The notes beneath the pieces were generated by a model. The model was not told the DNA's origin. It made no database searches and saw nothing but the letters and a program-made list of their open reading frames with translations. DNA of 64,000 nucleotides, taken from NCBI RefSeq assembly GCF_004348985.1, contig NZ_SMKW01000032.1, positions 1 through 64,000 of the forward strand, read 5' to 3'. Each line of letters opens with the position of its first letter. Positions within the stretch are counted from its first letter, which is position 1. The stretch is from Saccharopolyspora elongata. Lineage in GTDB: Bacteria; Actinomycetota; Actinomycetes; Mycobacteriales; Pseudonocardiaceae. This document shows positions 44,784-53,380 of the stretch, piece after piece. A program made the position numbers and the translations under genes.

Positions 44784-45194
44784 TCAGCCGGGGAGGTTCA
44801 GTTGCCAGGAGACGCCGAAGCGGTCGTTCACCCAGCCGAACTTGGGGCTGAAGCCGTAGGAGCCCAGCGGCATCAGCGCGGCGCCGCCCTCGACGAGCGC
44901 CGCGTAAGCGCCGTCGAGCTCGGCTTCCGTGCGGCAGTTGACGAACAGCGACATCGACGGCGTGAAGGTGAAGGCGTGCGACACGTGGCTGTCGATGCAC
45001 ATGAACTGCTGGCCGAGGATCGTGAACGTGGCGAGCTGCACGGTTCCCTCGTCGCCCGGACCGTCGGCGCCGTAGCGGGTGATGTCGAGGATCTCGCTGT
45101 CCTCGAACAGCGAGGTGTAGAAGTTCATCGCCTCCTCCGCCTTGCCCTCGAACATCAGGAACGTCGTGATCCGCGGGGAATCCGGGCTGGTCAT
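44784..45194 (-). CDS. VOC-superfamily protein (PhnB/3-demethylubiquinone methyltransferase-like)
   Basis: 136 residues. ITTFLMFEGKAEEAMNFYTSLF, FTILGQQFMCIDSHVSHAFTFTPSMSLFVNC, and FGWVNDRFGVSWQL give the paired beta-alpha-beta units of the vicinal-oxygen-chelate fold in the PhnB-like group. Usually unknown small-molecule binding. ATG start. It stands between the CMD gene and the MFS gene, all leftward. Confidence 0.88.
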   Translation of the reverse strand: MTSPDSPRITTFLMFEGKAEEAMNFYTSLFEDSEILDITRYGADGPGDEGTVQLATFTILGQQFMCIDSHVSHAFTFTPSMSLFVNCRTEAELDGAYAALVEGGAALMPLGSYGFSPKFGWVNDRFGVSWQLNLPG

Positions 45195-45272
45195 CGTGGC
45201 TGCTCCCTCGAATGCCGGTTTCGCGCCGCAATCTAACCTCCCCTCCGATCACGCGCACGCCGCGAGAAACGG

Positions 45273-46742
45273 TCAGCCGGCTTGCGGGACCGCGTGCCGG
45301 GCTGGTTCGCGGGCCGGGGCGAGCAGGGCCGCGACCGCCAGAGCGCCGAGCGCGGTCACCGCCGCGATCGCCCAGAGCAGGACCTGCCAGGCGTCGCTCA
45401 GCTGGGCGGCCAGGAAGTCGTGCTGCGCGGCGGCCAGCTCGCCGGTCGCCACCTTCCCGGCCTGGTCGCCGACGCGGCTGGTCAGCAGGCTGATCAGCAC
45501 CGAACCGAACAGCGCGAGCACCAGCGTCTGGGAGCCGCCGCGGATCGTGTTCAGCAGGCCCGCCGCCATGCCGGTCCGGGACTGGGCGACCTGGTTCATC
45601 GCCTGCGCGTCGATGAGACCGGTGGCCAGGCCGATCCCGACGCCGACCGTCAGCAGCGGGCCGAGCAGCGCTCCCGCGCCGATCCCGGGGTGCAGCACGG
45701 TGAGCCAGGCGTTGCCCGCCGCGATCAGCAGCAGCCCGGCAGTGATCAGCGCGCGCGGCGAGACACCCCGGTTGACCAGCCGCCCGCCGAGCAGCGGCAT
45801 GAACAGCGTCGGGGCCGTCGACATCAGCATGATCAGCCCGGCGTCCCGCGCCGACATCCCGTTCGCGCCCTGCAGGAACGTGGGCAGGTACGACATCATC
45901 CCGCCGAAGCCCAGCACCATCACGACGCCCGAGGTGAGCCAGCCGACGAACCGCCGGTCGCGCAGCAGGGTCAGGTCCAGCACAGGGTGCGCGCTGCGCC
46001 GTTGGACAGCCGCGAACAGCGCCAGCAGCGCGGCGCCCGCGGCGAGCAGGCCCAGCACCAGCGGGCTCGTCCAGCCGGCCCGCGAGCTCTGGGTGATCGC
46101 GAACATCACCGAGGCGAGCCCGGCGATGAAGGTCACCGCGCCGCCCCAGTCCACCCGCGGGCGCTGGTCGCCCCGCGTCTCGGCCATCGCGAAAGTGCCT
46201 GCCAGCAGGAGCATTCCGGCGGCCGCGAAGGTGCCGAACGTCGCGCGCCAGCCGAGCGCGCCGACCAGCCAGCCCGCCAGCGTCGGGCCGATCGCCATGC
46301 CCAGGCCCGCGGTCGTGCCCATCGCGGCGAACGCCCTGGTCCGCTCGGTCCCGGTGAACGTGGACGCGAGGATCGCGCCGCCGCCAGCCATCACGCCCGC
46401 CGCCCCGACGCCGGTGAGCGTGCGGGCCACGTCCAGCACCAGGATGCCCGGCGTGAGCGCGGCGGCCAGGCTGCCAAGCGCGTAGATCGCGGCGCCGACC
46501 CGGTAGATCCGGCGCCTGCCGAACAGGTCCCCGGTCGAGCCCGCGACGAGCATGAACGACGAGGCGGTGAGGAAGTAGCCGGTCACCACCCACTGCAGGG
46601 CGCCGCCGGAAGCGTCGAGCGAGACGCCGATCTGGGGCAGCGCCACTGTCGTGCCGGACATCGACATCGGTAGGACCAGGTAGCCCAGCAGCACGACCAC
46701 CAGGGTGAGCTTGTTCTGCACGGGAGAGCTCCGGGGGATCAT
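45273..46742 (-). CDS. MFS drug transporter (DHA2/14-TM type)
   Basis: 489 residues with about 14 helices. Motif A GSTGDLFGRRRIYRVG, motif C-like AAGLGMAIGPTLAGWLVG and WVVTGYFLTASSFMLVAG fit the DHA2 proton antiporters. It should export small toxic compounds. ATG overlaps the stop of the FMN reductase gene (ATGA, 46739-46742), so the two are coupled and probably controlled by the divergent TetR protein. Confidence 0.9.
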   Translation of the reverse strand: MIPRSSPVQNKLTLVVVLLGYLVLPMSMSGTTVALPQIGVSLDASGGALQWVVTGYFLTASSFMLVAGSTGDLFGRRRIYRVGAAIYALGSLAAALTPGILVLDVARTLTGVGAAGVMAGGGAILASTFTGTERTRAFAAMGTTAGLGMAIGPTLAGWLVGALGWRATFGTFAAAGMLLLAGTFAMAETRGDQRPRVDWGGAVTFIAGLASVMFAITQSSRAGWTSPLVLGLLAAGAALLALFAAVQRRSAHPVLDLTLLRDRRFVGWLTSGVVMVLGFGGMMSYLPTFLQGANGMSARDAGLIMLMSTAPTLFMPLLGGRLVNRGVSPRALITAGLLLIAAGNAWLTVLHPGIGAGALLGPLLTVGVGIGLATGLIDAQAMNQVAQSRTGMAAGLLNTIRGGSQTLVLALFGSVLISLLTSRVGDQAGKVATGELAAAQHDFLAAQLSDAWQVLLWAIAAVTALGALAVAALLAPAREPARHAVPQAG

Positions 46743-47299
46743 GCGGCGTACGGTTCGGTGGCGCGGGCGGCGCGCAGGGCGCGCGCCCACCAGCTGAGCT
46801 GGCCGAGCATGCCCTTGGCGGCCTCGTTGCAGCCCTCGTCGATCGGGTCGCCGGTCTCGTCGAAGCGCTCCCAGGCGTTGTGGAAGCTGACCGTGTCGCG
46901 GACGGTCGTGGCGTGCAGTTCGGCGAAGACCAGCCGCAGCTGCTCGACGGCGCGCAGGCCGCCGCCCATCCCGCCGTAGGAGACGAAAGCGACCGGCTTC
47001 GCCTGCCATTCCTCGCGGTAGAGGTCGATCGCGTGCTTCAGCACGGCCGGGAAGCTGTGGTTGTACTCGGGGGTCACGACGACGTAGGCGTCGGCGGCGG
47101 CCAGGCGGCCGGCCAGCTCGACGACCGGCTGGGCGCCGAAGTCGAGGGTGGCGGGCAGGTCGGTCTCGGCCAGGTCGATAACGTCGACGTCCAGACCGCC
47201 GAACTCCCGGGCCTGCCGGGTGAACCAGTTGCCGACGGTCGGGCCGAAGCGGCCCTCGCGGTTGGTCCCGATGATCACGGCCAGGCGCAGTGCGGACAT
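46739..47299 (-). CDS. NADPH-dependent FMN reductase
   Basis: 186 residues, flavodoxin-like: LAVIIGTNREGRFGPTVGNWF (FMN phosphate loop), VDVIDLAETDLP, VVVTPEYNHSFPAVLKHAIDLYREEW, FVSYGGMGGGLRAVEQLR. These reduce quinones or azo compounds using NADPH. First gene of a two-gene operon with the drug transporter and divergent from a TetR regulator; a quinone or electrophile response is the simplest reading. Confidence 0.92.
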   Translation of the reverse strand: MSALRLAVIIGTNREGRFGPTVGNWFTRQAREFGGLDVDVIDLAETDLPATLDFGAQPVVELAGRLAAADAYVVVTPEYNHSFPAVLKHAIDLYREEWQAKPVAFVSYGGMGGGLRAVEQLRLVFAELHATTVRDTVSFHNAWERFDETGDPIDEGCNEAAKGMLGQLSWWARALRAARATEPYAA

Positions 47300-47356
47300 C
47301 TTTCACTCCTCGTGGATCGGCGTTCCGGTGGGTTCCGGAAGCGGCGCAGTGGTAAA

Positions 47357-47395
47357 GTACAACATGTAATGCATTTAATGCAATGAGCGTTGTAC
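47357..47395. promoter_or_regulatory. Probable TetR operator in the divergent promoter region
   Basis: GTACAAC (47357-47363) and GTTGTAC (47389-47395) form an inverted repeat around TGCATTTAATGCA (47370-47382), which is itself a near-palindrome. It lies between the FMN-reductase operon and the TetR gene, where such a repressor normally binds. Confidence 0.7.
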
Positions 47396-47414
47396 ATTGA
47401 CGGAAAGGGCATTG

Positions 47415-48050
47415 ATGAGCAGGGAAAACGTCTCGCGTCGCGGCTCGGAGAAGCGCCGGGCGATCATCGACGGGGCCCGCGAGGTGTTCGGCCGGGACGG
47501 CTACGCGCGCGCCAGCATCGACACGATCGCCAAGGCGGCCGAGGTGTCGACCCGCACCATCTACAACCACTTCGCGGACAAGGGCGAGCTGTTCCGCGAG
47601 GTCATCCTGGAAAGCGCGGCGGCGGTCCGGGACGCGCAGCTGGCCGACCTCGACCGGCACCTCGGCAAGATCGTCGACCTGCGGTCGGACCTGATCGGCC
47701 TCGGGCGCGACTTCGCCGCCGCGATGCCCGAGTTCGAGGCACATTTCTTCCTGGTGCGGCAGATCAACGCCGACGTCGGGCACATCCCGGCGGAGGTCGT
47801 GGAGGAGTGGCAGGCGGCCGGCCCGCGGCAGGTGCAGGCCGATCTGGCCCGGCGGCTGGCGGAGTTGAGCGACAGGGGGCTGCTGGAGATCGACGACCCG
47901 CAGCGGGCGGCGGTGCACTTCGTGCTCCTGGTCGCCGGGGAGGTGCAGAGCCTGACCTTCTGGGGCGCGCGCTCGATCGACGAGGACGAGGTCGAGGCCA
48001 TCGTCGCGGCTGGCGTCGAGGTGTTCCTGCGTGCCTACCGCCCTCGGTAG
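47415..48050 (+). CDS. TetR-family regulator
   Basis: 211 residues from ATG (preceded by GGAAAGGG; a TTG at 47397 is less likely). The DNA-binding domain is clear: KRRAIIDGAREVFGRDGYARASIDTIAKAAEVSTRTIYNHFADKGELF. The rest is a helical ligand-binding domain. Divergent from the reductase-transporter operon, with a palindromic operator in between. Expected to repress both and be released by the drug or quinone ligand. Confidence 0.92.
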   Translation: MSRENVSRRGSEKRRAIIDGAREVFGRDGYARASIDTIAKAAEVSTRTIYNHFADKGELFREVILESAAAVRDAQLADLDRHLGKIVDLRSDLIGLGRDFAAAMPEFEAHFFLVRQINADVGHIPAEVVEEWQAAGPRQVQADLARRLAELSDRGLLEIDDPQRAAVHFVLLVAGEVQSLTFWGARSIDEDEVEAIVAAGVEVFLRAYRPR

Positions 48051-48153
48051 GGCGAGCACATCCGGCGCCGCTGCACCGTCGGAATCGGGGAGCGGTTCAG
48101 GTCTGAGCCGCCCACTGCCTTCGCGCTGGCGTCCGGGTCGATACGCTTTGTAC

Positions 48154-49815
48154 ATGGAGCGCGATCCGGTCGACAGCCTGCTGCCAGAACTGGCGGAGTG
48201 GGCCGATAAGCAGGCACAACCGGTGCAAGGGAACAGCAACGACGCCGAGATCCTGCTCCGGCTGCTGTACGAGCACGTCGGCCTGCCCGAACTCGGCGAA
48301 CTGCGTCCGGGCGATCTCGACGAGCTGCTGCTGGAGCAGTTCCCCGCCAAGGTCGCAGTCGAGGAGGACGAGGACCTGACCGAGGTGCTCGCGACGCTCC
48401 GCGAACTGCTGACCTTCGCCGGCGACACCGGCCGGATCGAGCCGGCGCTGGTAGCCGACCTGCGGCGGAAGGTCGACGAGATCGAGCCGCGGTTCGGCGA
48501 GGTCGCGATGGCCCCGCCCGGCGAGCAGCCCTACGACCTCCGGGCGGAGCTCGGGCTGCCGGACCGGCTGCCGCCGCTGCGGTTGCCGTCGGACGAGGAG
48601 CTCGCCGCCGCGGCGCGGCAGAGCCCGCTGCTCGACCGGGCCCGACGGCTGGCGGTCCGCACGGTCGCCTGCCCGATCAAGGCCGGTGCGCTGAGCACCG
48701 CCGACGCCATCGCCGCCGCCGAAGCGCTCGGCTTCGCGGTTCCGGACGCGGTGGAGGGCATGGCGGACATCCCGGAGCTGGAGCGGCTGTGGGAGTGGGC
48801 GGCCGAGCTGGAATTCATCGGCCCCTCAACGGAAATCGTCGAGGTCGGCCCCAGTGTCGACGACTGGCCGGACGGCGACGACCAAGCGGTGCTGGACGTC
48901 TGGGCGGACGCCTTGGGGCTGCTGCTGGAGGAGATCTTCCAGGACGAGTGCGCGGACCTCGACCTCGAGGACATCGCCTACTACGCGATGGTGTCGCTGT
49001 TCCTGGCCCGCAGCGAAGGCGCGTCCGTCGCCGAGCTGCGCGACATGATCCGCGAGATCGCCGTGGACGAGACCACTTCCGATGGCGCGTGGGACAACTG
49101 GGTCGCGACCTGCGGCGATCCGGCGGAGCGGCTGCTGGCGGTCCTCGCCGACCTGGGTGCGGTGACGGTGGAAGGGGGCATCGCCCGCCTCACCCCGCTC
49201 GGCCAGTACACCTTCGGCGGCGCGTTGACCGACGGCGGCGTCGAGGTTCCGCTGCTGCCGCCGGTCGAGGAGATGGCCGCCTTCGACCTGGTGGACTTCG
49301 CCAAGGGCGCGACCGACGAGGAGCTCGACGCGGAAACCGTCGCCTGGTTCGAGGTGCGTGGAGCCGTCGCCGCCACCGACGACCTGCTGACCGCCGCCGC
49401 GGAAGGCGAGGCGGAAGACAGGATGATCGCGGTCTCCATCGCGGCGCCGCACGCCGCGACCGCGACGCAGCGGTGGCGGCAGGCTCTGGACGAGCCGATG
49501 CTCCGGCCTTACGCGAAGGTGACGCTGCACCAGCTGGATCCGTCCGAGGAGCTCGAGTCGACGGTGGCCGACGCGGCGCGGTTGCTCACCGACATGCTCG
49601 CGGCCGCGCTCGACTCGGTCGACCCGGAGGAGCTGCCCGACGTGCTCGCGGAGACCGTGCCCGCCGGGCAGGAGCCGGCGGTCTTCGAGGAGATGTGGCG
49701 CCTGGACCACCCGGACGTCCGCGAGGTCCTGGCCCTGATCGGCGCCCAGCACCCGGACAAGAAGATCGCCAAGGCGGCCCGCAAGGCGGGCTTCAAGATC
49801 GCCCCCGAGGAGTGA
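48154..49815 (+). CDS. Unknown acidic 553-residue protein
   Basis: Strongly acidic, mostly helical and Leu/Glu/Asp-rich throughout, with no Cys cluster, transmembrane helix or signal. Several imperfect helical segments (for example DLTEVLATLRELLTFAGDTGRIEP, DMLAAALDSVDPEELPDVLAE) suggest helical repeats. The tail HPDKKIAKAARKAGFKIAPEE is basic. Similar long proteins occur in Streptomyces and relatives without known function. ATG start at 48154. Transcribed alone, ending at the 49844 hairpin. Confidence 0.7.
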   Translation: MERDPVDSLLPELAEWADKQAQPVQGNSNDAEILLRLLYEHVGLPELGELRPGDLDELLLEQFPAKVAVEEDEDLTEVLATLRELLTFAGDTGRIEPALVADLRRKVDEIEPRFGEVAMAPPGEQPYDLRAELGLPDRLPPLRLPSDEELAAAARQSPLLDRARRLAVRTVACPIKAGALSTADAIAAAEALGFAVPDAVEGMADIPELERLWEWAAELEFIGPSTEIVEVGPSVDDWPDGDDQAVLDVWADALGLLLEEIFQDECADLDLEDIAYYAMVSLFLARSEGASVAELRDMIREIAVDETTSDGAWDNWVATCGDPAERLLAVLADLGAVTVEGGIARLTPLGQYTFGGALTDGGVEVPLLPPVEEMAAFDLVDFAKGATDEELDAETVAWFEVRGAVAATDDLLTAAAEGEAEDRMIAVSIAAPHAATATQRWRQALDEPMLRPYAKVTLHQLDPSEELESTVADAARLLTDMLAAALDSVDPEELPDVLAETVPAGQEPAVFEEMWRLDHPDVREVLALIGAQHPDKKIAKAARKAGFKIAPEE

Positions 49816-49843
49816 CCCTCGGTCGGCTCCGGTAAGCGACGGG

Positions 49844-49889
49844 CCCGTGCGTGTTTTGTGTTGCCATAGCAGCACAAAACACGCACGGG
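49844..49889. terminator. CCCGTGCGTGTTTTGTG hairpin (perfect copy)
   Basis: Arms 49844-49860 and 49873-49889 pair over 17 bases without mismatch. Pairing continues through TTGC/GCAG (one G-U pair) to a CATA loop, 21 pairs in all. It lies between the convergent 553-residue gene and the DHFR-like gene. It belongs to a family with copies at 51392 and 31650. Confidence 0.75.
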
Positions 49890-49920
49890 ACCTGACCGGC
49901 GGGGTCCGCTGCCGTGGGGA

Positions 49921-50487
49921 TCACCCGGCCGCGGGGGTGGGCCGGTAGCACAGGCGGACCACGCCCGAGGGGAAGGTCGTCGTGTTGACGAGTTCCAGCC
50001 GGACGGGGCCGAGGTCGTCGAAGATCCGCGGTCCGGTCGCCCACAGGTAGGGGCTGACGTTGAACCAGAGCTCGTCGACGAGGTCGTGGGCGATGAGGTC
50101 CCGGGTCAGTTCGCCGGCGCAGGGGACGATCAGGTTGCCGTGGTGTTCGTCCTTGAGGCGGCGCACGCTCTCGGCGAGGTCGCCGTCGATCAGGGTGGCG
50201 TTCCACTCCAGCGGCCCGGTCAGCGACCGGGACGCGACGTACTTGGGCATGCCGTTCATCCGGGCCGCGTACGCCTCGAAGCCGGGGACGTCGGCGAGCT
50301 GGGGCCAGGCGGCGGCCAATCCCTCGTAGGTCTTGCGCCCGAGCACCATGGCGTCGGCCGCCTGCCACATCTCCAGCCCGGCCTGCATGCTGTCGGGATC
50401 GGTGACCAGCCACCCCTGCGGCTCGGGCGCTGGTGCTTCGAAGGCGCCGTTGACTGTCATGCCGACGTTGATGATCAGTCGTCCCAC
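49921..50487 (-). CDS. Dihydrofolate reductase-fold protein (RibD C-terminal-like)
   Basis: 188 residues from GTG with AGGAG seven bases before. RLIINVGMTVNGAFEAP, ADAMVLGRKTYEGLAAAWP, LVDELWFNVSPYLWATGPRIFDD and RLELVNTTTFPSGVVRLCY are typical of the YwjB/RibD-C reductases, not folate DHFR. It starts inside the end of the ArsR-SRPBCC gene (13-base overlap), so the two are coupled. Confidence 0.88.
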   Translation of the reverse strand: MGRLIINVGMTVNGAFEAPAPEPQGWLVTDPDSMQAGLEMWQAADAMVLGRKTYEGLAAAWPQLADVPGFEAYAARMNGMPKYVASRSLTGPLEWNATLIDGDLAESVRRLKDEHHGNLIVPCAGELTRDLIAHDLVDELWFNVSPYLWATGPRIFDDLGPVRLELVNTTTFPSGVVRLCYRPTPAAG

Positions 50488-51335
50488 GAGAAGCTCCTGG
50501 TGTCGGTGTCGTGCTCGGTGTTGTCGGTGAGGGTCGCCGCGAGCTTGTCGAGGCACTGGCCGAAGCCGATCTCGATGCCTGCGATGAAGTCGGCGGAGTC
50601 GACGGTGCTGTCGGTGATCCGCCAGTGGGCGTCGAGCTCCGTGCCGGTGTCGGTGGGCCGGAGGCCCAGGTCGACGTGCGCGGTGAAGGCGAGGCCGCCG
50701 TCGGGGAGCAGCGGGGAGAGCCGGTAGGTGAGGCGCTCACCGGGGCGCACGTCCTCGACGACTCCCTCCGCGCGTCCGGCGACCGGGTCCGAGTCGCCGG
50801 TGTCCTCGACGTCGCGGTACTCCTGGACGATCCGCCCGCCCGGTCGCGCCTCGAAGACGAGCTCGGAGACGCGCAGGTCGTCGGGTGTCCACCAGTGGGC
50901 GAGCAGTGCGGGATCGGTCAGGTGGCGCCAGACCAGCTCGGGACGCCCCGCCAGCGACCGGTGGAACCCGAACGAGCGCCCATCGGCCCACCCGGATTCC
51001 TCGGCGGCGCGCCGTTCCGCGTCGAGGCTGGCCCCGTGGCGGTCGTAGGTCTCGCGCGGGCCGCCGACCTGGTCCGCGGCGTCGGCGAGCCGGTTCAGCG
51101 CGGCCGCCAGGTCTCGCAACGGGCCGGGCCGGAGTGCGTAGATGCGGCGCTGGCCGGTGCGCTGGGAGGTGACGACGCCGGCGCGTTCAAGGGTCTGCAG
51201 GTGTTTGGTCGTCTGCGGCTGGCGGGCTTCGGCGAGCTGGGCCAGGACGCCGACCGAGCGGGGCCGCTCGGCCAACAGGCTCACGAGCCGCCAGCGGGCC
51301 GGATCGGCCAGTGCGGCGAGGAATGCTGCGTCCAT
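50475..51335 (-). CDS. ArsR regulator fused to an SRPBCC (AHSA1-like) domain
   Basis: 286 residues. Residues 1-85 are an ArsR winged helix (LADPARWRLVSLLAERPRSVGVLAQLAEARQPQTTKHLQTLERAGVV). Residues about 120-270 are an AHSA1/START-type ligand pocket (HRSLAGRPELVWRHLTDPALLAHWWTPDDL). One-chain fusion of a DNA reader and small-molecule pocket is common with RibD-type reductases downstream, as here. The ligand is unknown. Confidence 0.9.
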   Translation of the reverse strand: MDAAFLAALADPARWRLVSLLAERPRSVGVLAQLAEARQPQTTKHLQTLERAGVVTSQRTGQRRIYALRPGPLRDLAAALNRLADAADQVGGPRETYDRHGASLDAERRAAEESGWADGRSFGFHRSLAGRPELVWRHLTDPALLAHWWTPDDLRVSELVFEARPGGRIVQEYRDVEDTGDSDPVAGRAEGVVEDVRPGERLTYRLSPLLPDGGLAFTAHVDLGLRPTDTGTELDAHWRITDSTVDSADFIAGIEIGFGQCLDKLAATLTDNTEHDTDTRSFSWDD

Positions 51336-51391
51336 GGGCAGGACTATTCGCCATGGAGAATGTTCGTGTCAAGGAATACTTCGCAGGCTGG

Positions 51392-51437
51392 CCCGTGCGT
51401 GTTTTGTGCTGCCATGGCGACACAAAACGCACACGGG
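51392..51437. terminator. CCCGTGCGTGTTTTGTG hairpin (near-perfect copy)
   Basis: Arms 51392-51408 and 51421-51437 with two mismatched positions; both flanks match the copy at 49844 (GGCCCGTGCG, CCTGACC). It follows the 3' end of the hydrolase gene at 51462. Confidence 0.65.
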
Positions 51438-51461
51438 TCCTGACCAGCGGATATTCCGTGC

Positions 51462-52124
51462 CTAGGCGGCGGCGAGGAGGATCTTGCGGAAGTCGTCCGG
51501 GGCGTCGGCCACGATGTTGTGCCCGATCGGCAGTGACCGGACGTGCCACGCCGGATCGTTCCGCAGGCGCTCGTAGGTCGAGGCGAACGGGGTGTGCTCG
51601 AACTCGGAGCAGAACACGTACTCGCGGCGCGGAATCCGGTCCAGCGCGCCGGTGAGCCGGATGCTCTGCACCAGCGTGGCCAGCGGATGCGGCGTCGCTC
51701 GCGGGCTCAGCACCGGCAGCGGCGCGACCGAGAGGCCGTCGCCCGCCGAGCCGCCGATGTACCACTGGTGCCAGTAGTCGTCGGTCAGCGACATCACCGA
51801 ATCGCCGTTCTGCGGCACGAAGGCGTCGACGTAGACCAGCGACGCGATCCGCTCCGGCACCCGGTCGGCGGCCCCGGTGATCACCATGCCGGCATAGCTG
51901 TGTCCGCACAGGACGACATCGCGCAGGTCCTCCTCTTCGAGTAGGCGCACCACGTCGTCGATGTGCGTGTCCAGGTTGACCGCGCCGGTCGGCGAGGCCT
52001 GCGGGCCGAGGCCGGTCAGCGTCACGGGGTACGCCCGGTGTCCCTCGTCGCGCAGCTCCGCGGCCAGCGGCTCGTACCACCATCCGCCGTGGCAGGCGCC
52101 GGGAACCAGCACGTAGATCGCCAT
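51462..52124 (-). CDS. Alpha/beta hydrolase, salicylate-esterase-like
   Basis: 220 residues. YVLVPGACHGGWWYEPLAAELRDEGHRAYPVTLTGLG, the nucleophile LCGHSYAGMVITGAA and the His in LPIGHNIVADAPDDFRK. The pattern follows the HNL/MES-like esterase branch. ATG preceded by AAGGAGACGTGAC. Transcribed alone. Confidence 0.87.
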   Translation of the reverse strand: MAIYVLVPGACHGGWWYEPLAAELRDEGHRAYPVTLTGLGPQASPTGAVNLDTHIDDVVRLLEEEDLRDVVLCGHSYAGMVITGAADRVPERIASLVYVDAFVPQNGDSVMSLTDDYWHQWYIGGSAGDGLSVAPLPVLSPRATPHPLATLVQSIRLTGALDRIPRREYVFCSEFEHTPFASTYERLRNDPAWHVRSLPIGHNIVADAPDDFRKILLAAA

Positions 52125-52208
52125 GTCACGTCTCCTTCGAGGTCGTCGTGACAACAACCCTAGGAGCCGTTTAGGACAGGAACTGTCCACAAGAAAACCT
52201 TCTTGGAC

Positions 52209-52263
52209 GTGAGTGAACGGCCCGTTCGCCTCGATAGGCGGCGCGAACGGGCCGTTCGCTCAC
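52209..52263. terminator. Long hairpin at the end of the MarR gene
   Basis: Arms 52209-52229 and 52243-52263 pair over 21 bases with one mismatch; the right arm overlaps the MarR stop codon. Loop of 13 bases. It should end the MarR transcript. Confidence 0.65.
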
Positions 52264-52736
52264 GACGACGTGCCGAACCACCCCGGAACGTCGAGGCGGA
52301 ACGTCTCCGCCGGCGTCATGGTGCGCAAGTCTGCTTCCAGCTCCCGAAGCCGCTGCGCGCCAAGGGTTTTCGCCCACTGCGACCGGAGTGCTTCGAAGAT
52401 CGCCGCCGAGCGGGCGAGCACGTCGACCCCTCGGTCGGTGAGCCGGATCAGCTTCCGCCGCGCATCCGCCGCGTCATCGGCCCGCTCGACGTAGCCGAGG
52501 CTCGCCAGGCGGTCCACCGTCTTGCCCGCGGCCTGCTTGGAGACGCCGAGCCTGCGGCCCAGCTCGCTGGCCGTCGCGCCGTCGCGCCCGATCGCCTGCA
52601 GGGCGAATCCGTGCGCCGGGCGCACCTCGGGATGTCCCTGCGCGGCCAGTTCGGCGTGCAGCTGGTCGATCAGCGAGCGGAACCCCGCGAACAGCAGCAG
52701 GGGCAGCTCGAATCCGTGTGCTTCAGTCGTTGCCAT
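52260..52736 (-). CDS. MarR-family regulator
   Basis: 158 residues from ATG (TTG at 52745 possible). Winged-helix core: HGFALQAIGRDGATASELGRRLGVSKQAAGKTVDRLASLGYVERADDAADARRKLIRLTDRG. There is no N-terminal Cys typical of OhrR. It is divergent from the AhpD-like gene, and a perfect palindrome lies between them, so it is the probable repressor of that gene. Confidence 0.92.
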   Translation of the reverse strand: MATTEAHGFELPLLLFAGFRSLIDQLHAELAAQGHPEVRPAHGFALQAIGRDGATASELGRRLGVSKQAAGKTVDRLASLGYVERADDAADARRKLIRLTDRGVDVLARSAAIFEALRSQWAKTLGAQRLRELEADLRTMTPAETFRLDVPGWFGTSS

Positions 52737-52759
52737 ATTCGACAACCTGGTTTACCTTT

Positions 52760-52778
52760 TCGACAACCATGTTGTCGA
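52760..52778. promoter_or_regulatory. Probable MarR operator
   Basis: TCGACAACCATGTTGTCGA is a 19-base perfect palindrome with a 3-base centre. A half-site TTCGACAACC lies 20 bases away at 52738-52747. Both are between the divergent MarR and AhpD-like genes, and close to the MarR start. Confidence 0.75.
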
Positions 52779-52816
52779 TTCTAGGCGCCGGAGGGCGCCA
52801 ACTGGAACGGGGGAAC

Positions 52817-53380
52817 ATGTTCACCGACCACACGGTGGAGTCCGCGCCCGCCGAGTCGCGGCGGGCCATGGAAGCCACCGCAAAGCGCCTCGGCCACCTG
52901 CCGGCGGCGATCGGGCGACTCGCCGAGTCGCCGCACCTGCTCGACGGATTCCTCAAGCTCAGCGCCATGTTCGAGGCGACCACGCTGGACCCGCTCGCCC
53001 GCGAGACCGTGATCCTCACGATCGCCACCCGCAACGAGTGCCATCTCTGCGTCGCGATGCACACAGCCAAGCTGACCACCATGGGCGCGAGCCCCGGGAC
53101 CATCGCCGCGCTGCGCGACGGTGAACCGCTGGACGATCCGCGCCTGGAGGCGATCCGGGAGTTCGCGGTCCAGGTGGTGGAGCGGGCCGGGGCGGTGGAA
53201 CCCGAAGCGCTGCAAGCATTCCTGGCGCACGGCTACACGACCCGCAATGCGCTCGAAGTGGTCCTCGGCATCGGCGCCTACACGATGTCCACGCTGGCGA
53301 ACCGGCTGGTCGAAGCGCCGCTCGACGAGTGGCTCGAACCCTTCGCCTGGCCGGGGCTCAGCGGGTCAGCAGGGAGGTGA
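52817..53380 (+). CDS. Carboxymuconolactone decarboxylase/AhpD-like protein
   Basis: 187 residues starting at ATG with GGGGGAAC just before; the longer frame upstream runs through the operator. LDPLARETVILTIATRNECHLCVAMHTAKL holds the ECxxCxxxH peroxidase-type motif. Probably an alkylhydroperoxidase-like antioxidant enzyme under MarR control. Its last 23 bases overlap the convergent GntR gene. Confidence 0.88.
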   Translation: MFTDHTVESAPAESRRAMEATAKRLGHLPAAIGRLAESPHLLDGFLKLSAMFEATTLDPLARETVILTIATRNECHLCVAMHTAKLTTMGASPGTIAALRDGEPLDDPRLEAIREFAVQVVERAGAVEPEALQAFLAHGYTTRNALEVVLGIGAYTMSTLANRLVEAPLDEWLEPFAWPGLSGSAGR

